A stretch of DNA of 11,048 nucleotides from Actinomortierella ambigua (lineage: Eukaryota; Mortierellomycota; Mortierellomycetes; Mortierellales; Mortierellaceae): contig JAAAJB010000837.1 in NCBI GenBank assembly GCA_016098155.1, positions 1 to 11,048 of the forward strand, given 5' to 3'. The translations under genes and the position numbers were made by a program. Below the pieces are notes generated by a model. It was not told the DNA's origin. It worked only from the letters and a program-made list of their open reading frames with translations, and searched no databases. This document shows positions 1 through 6,843 of this stretch, piece by piece. Numbering within the stretch: the first letter of the stretch is position 1; every line of letters begins with the position of its first letter.

Positions 1-893
1 TTTTTTTTTTTGGCTTTCTACCTTCTTTCTCTCACTCACTCTCCTCACTTCCCCCCTCCCACTCAGTGCCACATGAGCTTTACGGCCACTCACTGCCAAT
101 GCGTCTTAGACCGAAGGCCGGCCCTTGATTCAAGAACTGGTTTTATAATGTAAATGTCAGAAAAGGGGGAATGTTTTGCATAATAACGCGAAAAAACGGC
201 ATGCTCGTCATACTGCCGGGCATCCTTCCTTTCCATTGAATATTAATGATACGAGGGGAAAAATCTCTTTGAATGCTGGGGGTTTCTGTAGTGAAGAAAA
301 GCCAAGCTAGATTGAATAAACGAAAGAAGTTCCAGGGTGATTGGGAGCTCAGATATCGATGACAAGGGGGCAAAGGGAGTGAGAGGGGCGAAGCCTCCTT
401 GGAAGAGAACGGTGAATACGAGTATTTTGTCAAATGAAAAGGCTTTCCCTCGTAGGCCAACAGCTGGAAACCCGTGGAAATGTTCATAGAGACCAAATGC
501 ATCGAAGATTACTGGAAGACACAAGGCAAACACATAAAAAAAGGGGGGAAGAGACAGAAAGATCACAACTCACATACACTAGAACATTTTATCACATCTG
601 ACATACAATCTCATCTCATGCATATTTGCATGAATGCCCCTGATCACTTCTCTGCATCAATCACATCACATTCACAAAACAAAGCATGATGCATTTCTTC
701 AGTAAAAAGAGATGCACCAATTGGATTCATTCCTTTGAACCCATCTCTTTTTGCATGAAATGGCACGCTCCATGTCTTCATGGGGATGCATGAATGAGTT
801 TCTCATTAAAAGGAAGCTCATTCCCTCTCAAACTCACAAAATTTTCCTCTTCTTCTACCTTCAAGCACTACACTGCCCATACACGACACCACA
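1..893. other. Intergenic region without a supportable gene
   Basis: The region opens with a poly-T/CT-rich stretch (1-60). Reading frames on the minus strand across about 143-566 are open for 100-120 codons, but their products are hydrophobic, rich in Phe, Ser and Pro, and match no family I know, so I treat them as chance. From about 580 the sequence is AT-rich with several CATG and ATGCAT words. It then becomes a C/T/A-rich leader-like stretch (820-893) just before the ATG at 894. Confidence 0.5.
628..794. repeat. Cluster of TGCATGAA words plus a short hairpin
   Basis: The octamer TGCATGAA occurs three times: 628-635, 752-759 and 787-794. Related CATGATGCAT sequence lies near 684-693. Within the same stretch, AAAAAGAGATG (704-714) is followed by its exact reverse complement (742-752), giving an 11-bp stem with a 27-nt loop. 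The cluster lies 100-270 bases upstream of the ATG at 894, so it could be a regulatory or terminal sequence of the broken element downstream. That role is inference; only the repeats are seen directly. Confidence 0.4.
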
Positions 894-1776
894 ATGACAA
901 AAAACACAACGTCAGCAATCCGACGTACCCGATCAGTCAAATCACCTACACCGTACGGTGAACGGTCGCCAGCTCTCTCACCACTGGAAGGCGACGCCAA
1001 CACACGCTCTACTCTCACCGAGACTCTGAATCACGTGTGTTTCGTCAGCTCCCGCTCACCAAGCCCCAGCCAGACGCTGCACCAGGAGTCAAGGATAGCA
1101 ATGACCTCCCTCCAGCTCAACCACAGAACACACCCCTGGCACCGGTGGAGTCGGTCCCTCCATCAGAGACCGCGGCCACAACCACTGAGCAGCCGCCTAC
1201 CCCTTCAATCGTGCCGCCAGAGGCTACCCCAGCAGCGGAGGCAAGCGGAAGGACAGCGTCTGCTGCCGAGCAAACCAGATCCAGCAAAGCACTGCGCTGT
1301 GCCATAGACAACGACGCGTTCCCTTAAGAACACCCATTCATCGAGTTTACAGACCTCCGCGCAGCACCTGACTTGCCTTTGATCCAGGGGACGCATCCAG
1401 TCGTAGTCATGAATCAAATGGCCTTGGTTCGGAAACAGATCAAAGATTTCGACCGGTTGTTGACGCGAGTACAGACCCGACCGTTGACGACACAAGAGCA
1501 GTCTTCCACGACAAGGTCCGAAGAAGTCCAGCGCATCATGGTGCTGATCCAAGAGCAGGAAGCGAGACATCACCAGCTCTCTCTCTACAGATGGAGAGAC
1601 TGTCTGCACCATGGCTGATGAATTACAGCCAGGCCATACTGCAAGGCTGGTTAGGAAAACACACGTTAAAAAAAAAAGAGAGAAAGGAGGCAAGCACAGA
1701 CGCCACCAAAGCACACCAACAAAGCAAGGCTAAAATCACAGCTCAAATCTTCAGCGTATTACACAGCCCTTTTTGA
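894..1776 (+). pseudogene. Broken unknown gene, possibly a retroelement gag remnant
   Basis: I do not recognise this protein. An ATG at 894 opens a Ser/Thr/Arg-rich frame (starting MTKNTTSAIRRTRSVKS). Sequence with coding character then continues in another frame from about 1037: a Pro/Ala/Thr-rich linker followed by a segment containing DNDAFP. That frame has one stop (TAA 1325-1327), continues in the same frame (FIEFTDLRAAPDLP, then a Gln/Arg/Glu-rich helical stretch around DFDRLLTRVQTRPL) and ends at 1618. A further frame carries on as MERLSAPWLMNYSQ from 1591 to 1776. One stop and two frame changes in about 900 bases argue for decay rather than introns, because I see no matching GT-AG pairs. 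A disordered Pro-rich N-terminus followed by a charged helical segment is compatible with a Ty3-type gag, but no zinc knuckle is visible. An ordinary orphan gene with sequencing errors remains possible. Confidence 0.35.
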
Positions 1777-1953
1777 ATGTCACCCAGGTACAGAGAGGAG
1801 AGGAAGTTGTAGTGAAATACCACTCTCAGACCTGAGGATAGCCCCTTAGCCCACCATAGATAGCAATAAATACCCTGACTGGAGGTTGTGTGGAACCTCG
1901 GTTGGCTATCCAGCCTGTTCATTTGTCCCCTTTGCTATCCTTGTCACCATCCA

Positions 1954-2140
1954 TTACAGGGTGCACGCCATTCGACAACAGCTTCTCAGGCTCAGCCACC
2001 CGGACCATGTATCTCTGCCTGCGATGGCCAAAGATTTCCCTAACAGCGCTGAGGCGCCTATTGAGGAGTACATCGCCAAAATCAGCAAGCCTCGAGCTGC
2101 TGATCCTGCTCCTGTCCCTACTGTTATGGAAAAGGTATCC
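1954..2140 (+). pseudogene. Possible 5' remnant of the nucleoporin copy
   Basis: After a pyrimidine-poor stretch ending in ATTACAG (about 1954-1960), two overlapping frames have coding character. One reads CTPFDNSFSGSATRT. The next reads MAKDFPNSAEAPIEEYIAKI followed by a Pro/Ala/Val-rich segment, ending near a possible donor (AAAG|GTATCC, GT at 2135). The composition suits the disordered part of a nucleoporin upstream of its zinc finger. However, phase does not carry cleanly into the frame that resumes at 2286. I see no independent family signature here, so linkage to the downstream pseudogene rests on position and composition only. Confidence 0.2.
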
Positions 2141-2716
2141 CATGGCATAACTGCGGCACCATTGAGGTGGCTCAACCAAAGAGATGAAATCATATAATAA
2201 AACAAACTTTTTCCGATTACATGACTATTCCTATACACCCTCTGTTACACTCACCATTTCTCTTTGATACACCTAACACCCATAAAACAATACACCTACT
2301 ATTGTTATTGCTACGCCCGCGCCCACTTCTTCGTTTATTTCAGCACCTTCCACGGTCGCCGCCGTACCTGCTGCGCCCACTCCTGCCAAGGAGGATGGGA
2401 GCAAGGACAAGTAGGTTAAGCCAGTGATCGGCAATTCGGCCGCTGCGGTCAACAAGAGCAAGGAGTTTGAGAAGAAAGACGCGGCCCCAGCTCTTGCAGC
2501 GAACAAGTGGCCTACTGCCGGTTTCAAGTCCAACACTGGTGACAAATGGAAGTGTCCGACTTGTTACTCCCAAAACAACAACTCGAAAATGAGGTGCGGC
2601 TGTTGCCACACAGCCAAGTCTGGCACATCGGCCAAGAAACCTGCGGCTACTCCTGGCCTTTCTTGTTTGACGATGGCACTTCAACAGCCGCTGGCTTCAT
2701 TACCTCGTCTTCTTCA

Positions 2717-2790
2717 GCGCCCGCTCAGACCAGTGGTTTTGGCCTTTTTGGCCAGTCTGTTAGCAGCACCACGTCCAGCTGGGCGACCAC
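2717..2790 (+). repeat. Direct repeat, copy 1 (FG module)
   Basis: This stretch of about 74 bp encodes APAQTSGFGLFGQSV and the following Ser/Thr-rich residues. It recurs with substitutions at 2939-3012. It is an internal duplication of one FG module within the decayed nucleoporin copy. Confidence 0.75.
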
Positions 2791-2938
2791 AGCATCCACT
2801 CACGCTCTCTCGGTCCATGGTTTTTCATTTAGGGCTGCAACAAACCCCGGTCCTATGGATTGGACACCTACCCCCACCCTGGCCTTTGCGTGGGCACCGT
2901 CCCCAACAGCCGCTGGCTCGACTGCCTAATCCTATTAG

Positions 2939-3012
2939 GCGCCCGCTCAGCCCAATAGTTTTGGCCTTTCTGGCCAGTCTGTTACTAGTGCCACGTCCAG
3001 CTCAGGGACCAC
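2939..3012 (+). repeat. Direct repeat, copy 2 (FG module)
   Basis: Second copy of the module at 2717-2790. It encodes APAQPNSFGLSGQSV in the same reading frame as copy 1, but lies after two in-frame stops. One FG here has become LSG, so the copy has diverged. Confidence 0.75.
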
Positions 3013-3081
3013 CTCTGCTCCCCCGGTGACGCCGGTCTTTGGCGGTAGTACGCCACCACCAGGTCGAAGTATCGCTAACGT

Positions 3082-3152
3082 GGGAAAAAGGAAGAGATAA
3101 ATTAGCACACGGTGTGGGTGTGTGTGCTGGTCTACCTCTTCTTTTTTCTCCC
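3082..3152 (+). repeat. Degenerate hairpin across the stop codon (plus copy)
   Basis: The last codons and stop of the plus-strand nucleoporin remnant form the left side of an imperfect stem (3082-3110). The loop is about 11 nt (3111-3121) and the right side is at 3122-3152. It corresponds to the perfect hairpin at 5101-5169 but has several mismatches and two extra bases on the right. The hairpin therefore existed before the two copies diverged. Confidence 0.7.
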
Positions 3153-3194
3153 ACCCCACTCACCCCCACCATTCCTTGCACCACTCCCCTCTTG

Positions 3195-3225
3195 CAAAAA
3201 AAAATAAAATAAAATAAAATAAAAA
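3195..3225 (+). repeat. (AAAAT)n microsatellite
   Basis: A run of A is followed by four AAAAT-type units. A shorter A/T-rich counterpart occurs at the matching place of the other arm (about 5040-5057), so this is a variable tract inside the inverted repeat. Confidence 0.8.
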
Positions 3226-3520
3226 CCCCTTGCAGCACTTAAACATATTGGCTATCATATTATCAGATGGAGTAAACAGCGTAACACAGACTACGGTTAG
3301 AAGCGGAGAAGAAAACATCATCTGCGAAAGCAGATCGTCAGTCGAATGTGGTTTGTTTTAGAGGAGTGGGTTGATGAAAACGCTGCTATTTCCGCCTCTT
3401 TATTTTGTTTGCCATTTGCCCCACTCTTCAGGCGCAATAAAAAGTCTTGCTGCACACCCCAAGTACCCCCCACGCGTTCTAATTAGTCCCAAATATGATC
3501 CGCGCATGCTCAACGCGGCC

Positions 3521-3751
3521 TTAATATATGATGATAAGTTCCCCTTACAGCGACATTATTGATTCCTGTGCAGGTCGAAAATACTTTTCAGTGATCGATC
3601 TGAGCTCAGCCTATCGTCGCATGATCCTCGAAGAGTCCAGTAGAAATACACGGCGTTTTGGTATGACAATCGCCAGTACATGTTCCGCAAATGCCCATTT
3701 GGAATCAGGTGCCTGCCGAGCGCCTGGTCCAGGGCGTATTCTATGGTGTTG
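3521..3751 (+). mobile_element. Ty3/gypsy-type reverse transcriptase fragment, frameshifted
   Basis: Reverse transcriptase of LTR retrotransposons copies the element RNA into DNA. The fragment is read in pieces across frames. LIYDDKFPLQ (3521-3550) is one piece. Then KYFSVIDLSSAYRRMILEE in another frame (from 3579) matches the palm motif holding the first catalytic Asp (V-I-D-L-x-S-A-Y). Then MFRKCPFGIRCLPSAWSR (from 3680) matches the conserved segment after it (FRxxPFGI, xPSxxSR). Frame changes fall near 3551-3562 and 3663-3680, so the copy cannot make a working enzyme. The YxDD box that should follow is missing: after about 3755 the sequence turns into CT-rich repeats. No LTRs, integrase or RNase H could be identified nearby. 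The family call is secure; the exact clade is not. Confidence 0.8.
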
Positions 3752-3769
3752 ATGCCGTACAGAGCATCG

Positions 3770-3787
3770 TCTCTCTCTCTCTCTCTC
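3770..3787 (+). repeat. (TC)n microsatellite
   Basis: Nine TC units immediately follow the end of recognisable reverse transcriptase sequence. Confidence 0.9.
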
Positions 3788-4036
3788 GTTCTCCCGACCT
3801 ATTGCTCTCAGCTATTACCCTTCTTTTGTAGTCATTGCCAGCGATTACGCGTAGATCGATACAAAGCTACAGAGTTATGGGGAACTTTGAAAGTTCTCTA
3901 TGCATCTTCACAGACCAGCGCGCCATCGTTTGCAAGGCAGTCCAGTGCTCGCCGGCAGTTGAACGCAAGATATAGCCAGTTTTTCACGATGTCTCGAATA
4001 GTTGGACGCCATCGTTCACCCAGTGTGTTCACTCTC

Positions 4037-4100
4037 CCACCGTTCTTCCACCGTTCTTCCACCGTTCTTTCTCTTTCTCTTTCTCTTTCTCTTTTTTTTT
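4037..4100 (+). repeat. 11-bp tandem repeat plus (TTTCTC)n tract
   Basis: Three tandem copies of CCACCGTTCTT (4037-4069) run into a TTTCTC hexamer repeat and a poly-T run (to about 4100). This is pure simple sequence; reading frames over it are not meaningful. Confidence 0.9.
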
Positions 4101-4521
4101 GTGGTGCCATATCATCGTAGCATCCTCTGTTCGTCTACACACAACTCTCGCAGGTCTTCAGTGCACATGAGGAGTAAGAGCAGGGAGAATCGGTTTTGCA
4201 CAACGTTTCAAAGTCGCCTGGAGGTTGTACTTCGTGGATGTCCGCTAGCTATAAGGTCTTTCAAGGCTACGCTCTTGACATCGGAAAGGAAGGCGAGGCT
4301 GGAAGGAAGTGGGGAGTGACAAGTAGTAGATAGAGCATGATTTGGGTAGTGTCAGCAAGAGAGTCAAAGGAAACAATAAACAAAGAAAGGCGTGTCTCGT
4401 GAACCAGCAATGGGAGTCAACGGTGCCTGTAGTATGATTTCAGGAGCATTGCCTTTTTTTTTCTCGCGCCATATGCTACATCGCTCACTTTTTCAATTCA
4501 TTGACTCGAGTCCTCCTCAAC
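4101..4521. other. Spacer sequence without a recognisable gene
   Basis: The only open frame of any length, about 4002-4319 on the plus strand, is seeded by the CT repeats and has no family signature. The last 60 bases (4460-4521) have a T-rich then C/T-rich character (ACTTTTTCAATTCATTGACTC) resembling the leader just before the polymerase gene at 6285-6300. They immediately precede the ATG at 4522. Confidence 0.4.
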
Positions 4522-4635
4522 ATGGTTCACACCAAAACAACGCGGCCCACACCAAGCGCAACGATAACAGAAGCACCATCACCAAGGCGATATCGCCCTT
4601 CCCCCTCGCGCGGTGAAACCGGGCGTGGCCGCTAG
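4522..4635 (+). CDS. 37-codon ORF with a faint histone H3/CENP-A-tail resemblance
   Basis: The ORF has an ATG in a leader-like context and ends at TAG 4633-4635. The product starts MVHTKTTRP and contains PRRYRPSPSR. Histone H3 starts M-A-R-T-K-x-T and has RYRPG where the tail meets the fold; short CENP-A proteins place RYRPG about 20-25 residues in, as here. After RYRP the similarity stops and the frame closes, so at best this is the first piece of a degraded or chimeric H3-like gene. A GT (AAAG|GTATAG near 4650) could be a donor, but no downstream H3 fold is visible. Chance resemblance of a short basic peptide is quite possible. Confidence 0.2.
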   Translation: MVHTKTTRPTPSATITEAPSPRRYRPSPSRGETGRGR

Positions 4636-4781
4636 TCACCCTGGAAAGGTATAGAGAAGTTAGTTAGTCGTCGGAGTTAGAGCGAGCAACAGACGTCCAT
4701 GACATCCCTTTGTCTTTTTGAGTTTGGCGTTGTCCACAACTAAAGAGCCCGCCCGCATCCCCAACATGCCTGCTGGCCACG

Positions 4782-5201
4782 TTTGGGACTAGAACGCGTG
4801 GGTACTTGAGGTGGCAAGACTTTACTGCGCTTGAGGAGTGGGCAATTGCAACAAAATAAAGAGGCGGAAATAGCACGTTTTCGTCAACCCACTTCTAAAA
4901 CAAACCACATTCGACCCACGATCTGCTTCGTGTGACCCAAATACTCTTGATGTTTTTTCTCCGCTTCTAATGTAGTCTGAGTTACGCTGTTTACTCCATC
5001 TAATAATATGATAGCCCATATGTGTTGCAAGGGGGTGTTTATTTTTATTTTTTTTTCATGAGGGGGGTGGTGCAAGGAATTGTGGGGGTGAATGGGGTGG
5101 GGGAAAAAGGAAGAGGTAAGTCAGCACACACACCCACACCGTGTGCTGACTTACCTCTTCCTTTTTCCCACGTTAGCGATACTTCGACCTGGCGGTGGGT
5201 T
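4782..5201 (-). repeat. Large inverted repeat, right arm
   Basis: Reverse-complement partner of 3049-3493. On the minus strand it runs from the C-terminal codons of the intact nucleoporin frame through its 3' flank and stops at the same TAGTCCCAAA point. The two arms enclose a 1.29 kb spacer with the reverse transcriptase fragment. This arm keeps the shared hairpin perfect, so it may be the less decayed copy. Confidence 0.85.
5101..5169 (-). repeat. Perfect 29-bp hairpin containing the nucleoporin stop codon
   Basis: Positions 5101-5129 are the exact reverse complement of 5141-5169, with an 11-nt loop (5130-5140) made of A and C on the plus strand. The right side holds the codons for the last residues (GKRKR) and the stop of the minus-strand gene. 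A transcript of either strand would fold here. The sequence around the stop, GAG|GTAAGT, is also a consensus 5' splice site and, because of the palindrome, occurs on both strands. The equivalent splice-like site is lost in the plus copy (GAGATAAATT), which supports the TAA as the real gene end. Confidence 0.9.
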
Positions 5202-5496
5202 GAACTGCGTCGTCATGCCAAACAAACCCGCTCCTGGTTGTTGCTGGGGCTGTTTGGGCTGCTGTCCGAATCCGTTAAAGCCAGGTGCTGCACCAGGTGC
5301 ACTGGCTGCAATACCGCCGCCGCCAAACTGGAACGGGGATGCGCCCGGTGCTGCGGATACGCCTCCAAACCCGCCAGTCGCTCCTCCGTTGCTGGTGTTT
5401 GCGCCACCGAACGAAAAGCCAGGTGTCATGCCCATCGTATTGGATCCTCCACTGTTTCCACCAACACCACCAAAGCCGAAGCCAGATCCCGCTGGC

Positions 5497-5544
<48 letters not shown>

Positions 5545-5933
5545 CGTTGAGGTGCTACTCCTGTAGCAGTCGATCCGAAACCAGTACTTCTAAAGGCAGC
5601 GCCTGCACCTCCAAATCCAAAAGGCGATGAGCCCATTCCTCCCATGCCACCGTTGCCGCTACCACCAAAGGCAAAGCCAGTCGAACCAGCAGGTGCTGCT
5701 GTAGCAGACAATGGCAGCGGCGCACCTACACCTCCGCTGGCAGACTGACCAAACACTCCAAAGCCGCTCAAGGGCGCAGGCGTGGTGGTCGCATACGTAG
5801 TTGTAACGGCTGGTGCCGCGGGCGTCCAGTCCATGGCCCAAGGGTTTGTGGCTGCACCAAAGCCGCCAAAGACCGGTGTCACCGGGGTCGCCATCGATGT
5901 GAGCGTGGCGGCCGTCGTACATGGGGTCGCCAT
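5151..5933 (-). CDS. FG-nucleoporin C-terminal protein, Nup153/Nup1-like (260 aa)
   Basis: The product is built like the disordered FG domain of a nuclear pore protein that binds karyopherins. It has 15 FG dipeptides between residues 22 and 239, many as GFG, FGFG or FxFG, in Gly/Ser/Ala/Thr/Pro-rich spacers. It also has AATNPWAMDWTP (27-38), a 16-Gln tract (131-146), a QQPKQPQQQP segment (224-233), and ends GRSIANVGKRKR. The basic tail resembles those ending Nup153 and Nup1-type proteins. There are no membrane segments, and no zinc finger, unlike the plus-strand relative. The start is uncertain: a stop (TAG 5937-5939) lies one codon before the ATG at 5931-5933, a second ATG with the same ATGGCGACCCC context follows 13 codons later, and GACGTAG just upstream could be an intron acceptor. 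Typical Nup153-like proteins are far longer, so this is a 5'-truncated copy or the last exon of a gene. The open frame through Gly-rich and polyQ sequence suggests it is recent or still in use. The parent gene is presumably elsewhere. Confidence 0.6.
5496..5543 (-). repeat. CAA/CAG microsatellite encoding 16 Gln
   Basis: On the minus strand, fifteen CAA codons end in one CAG, forming the polyQ tract of the nucleoporin copy. The nearly pure CAA codon use differs from the mixed CAG/CAA tract in the polymerase gene and suggests recent slippage. Confidence 0.9.
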
Positions 5934-6300
5934 GGCCTACGTCTCCTATGTTGAATACGCATGAGTGATACAAACGGGGAGGGAGACCGGATAGCCTAAT
6001 AATGTTTTGCATGTCATTTATTAGCCTTTGGATCGAGTGGGCGAAAAAAGGTGATCGGAGAATCAAACCCCCATGGTATAACTTTAGACGCGTAGACGTT
6101 GGAGGCATAAAAAAAAATTAGCGCAAATTATTTGGTGGCTTGGGGAATTGCAGCAAGTTGTTGATCTCTCGGATGTTGAACAATCCCTTGGAACTCTCAG
6201 CTCAACTATCGATTGATTTGCATGTGGACATGCTGATGGCGAAGCTCGATTAGAAACACCTCCATCCATTTATCCCATCTTTTCTACTTTCAATTCACTG
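5934..6300. promoter_or_regulatory. Divergent spacer: presumed promoter region of the poly(A) polymerase gene
   Basis: These 367 bases separate the 5' end of the minus-strand nucleoporin frame from the polymerase ATG. No conserved coding sequence, and in particular no second zinc finger, is seen on the minus strand. The last 45 bases are pyrimidine-rich (CATCCATTTATCCCATC, then TTTTCTACTTTCAATTCACTG), as is common for fungal leaders. No clear TATA box is seen. The promoter role is inferred from position. Confidence 0.4.
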
Positions 6301-6548
6301 ATGGTCGTTCCTTCCCCACCCAGCAACACCAACGGGAAGAAAAAACGCAACAAGAACGCTCATCAGTCCAACCACTACAAGGCCACCCATAACTCCGGTT
6401 CCAAGGCCGACCGCAAGTCTGGGGGCAAAGCCGGCAAGGGCAACAAGTCCATCAACAAGCTCTTTCATTTTGGTCAGACGGGTCCTCACCTAGCCCAGTT
6501 TAAGCGCCAGCAGGAACTTAAAAAGGCGAAGCGTGGTGGTAACAAGCG

Positions 6549-6579
<31 letters not shown>

Positions 6580-6812
6580 CAACAACAACAACAACAACAG
6601 CAGCAGCAGCAGCAACAGAAGCAAGGCGGCAACAGCGGCGAAAAGAAGCATCAGCATCGACGTAACCGTCGCCACCACCACCACCACCACCACCGCCACC
6701 AGCGGCAAAACCACGACTCGCCCTCGAGACAATCTTCCGAGCACGACAGCGATACAGACAGTGCTCTGAGCTCGTACGACCAATCGAACAACAACGACGA
6801 GCACCACCGATA

Positions 6813-6843
<31 letters not shown>

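Larger units (their letters stand above)
2286..3100 (+). pseudogene. Decayed Nup153-like FG-nucleoporin with RanBP2 zinc finger
   Basis: FG-nucleoporins line the nuclear pore and bind transport receptors. Nup153-type members add RanBP2 zinc fingers that bind Ran, and end in a short basic tail. The remnant begins with a Thr/Pro/Ala-rich frame from 2286. It meets a stop (TAG 2412-2414) and continues in the same frame to a zinc finger at 2544-2621 with the pattern W-x-C-x2-C-x10-C-x2-C. After a frame change near 2660-2690 come FG-type segments (SGFGLFGQS) and the motif ATNPGPMDWTP. Two stops follow (2927-2929 and 2936-2938), then another FG-like segment, TPVTPVFGG, and the tail GRSIANVGKRKR with stop TAA 3098-3100. 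The tail is identical to that of the minus-strand copy ending at 5151. CCTAAT...TATTAG at 2926-2938 resembles a branch site and acceptor, so a short intron could explain those two stops, but no good donor is visible. Pseudogene is preferred because of the further stop and frameshift. Confidence 0.65.
3049..3493 (+). repeat. Large inverted repeat, left arm
   Basis: This arm starts in the last codons of the plus-strand nucleoporin remnant, runs through its stop and about 390 bases of 3' flank, and ends at TAGTCCCAAA. Its reverse complement, with scattered substitutions and small indels, is found at about 4782-5201. Shared landmarks include GGCTATCATATTAT, GGAGTAAACAGCGTAAC, CGAATGTGGTTTGTTTTAG, TTTCCGCCTCTTTATTTTGT and ACGCGTTCTA. 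The left arm lacks about 17 bases present in the right arm near 4925-4945. By eye, most positions match. Confidence 0.85.

Noticed and set aside
243..566. Minus-strand hydrophobic ORF that might be a small membrane protein
   Set aside because: Phe/Leu/Ser/Pro-rich with no clean helix pattern, no known motif, and overlaps another equally open frame.
3898..4120. Frames with Arg-Glu or Ser-Leu repeats
   Set aside because: Produced entirely by the CT-rich microsatellite; not coding.
3049..5201. Terminal inverted repeats of a DNA transposon
   Set aside because: The arms begin inside shared coding sequence of the nucleoporin copies, no transposase is present between them, and I could not see target-site duplications.
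5092..5566. Plus-strand frames encoding long Cys or Val/Leu runs opposite the nucleoporin
   Set aside because: They are the complement of the CAA repeat and FG codons; the minus-strand frame has family motifs and the plus-strand frames do not.
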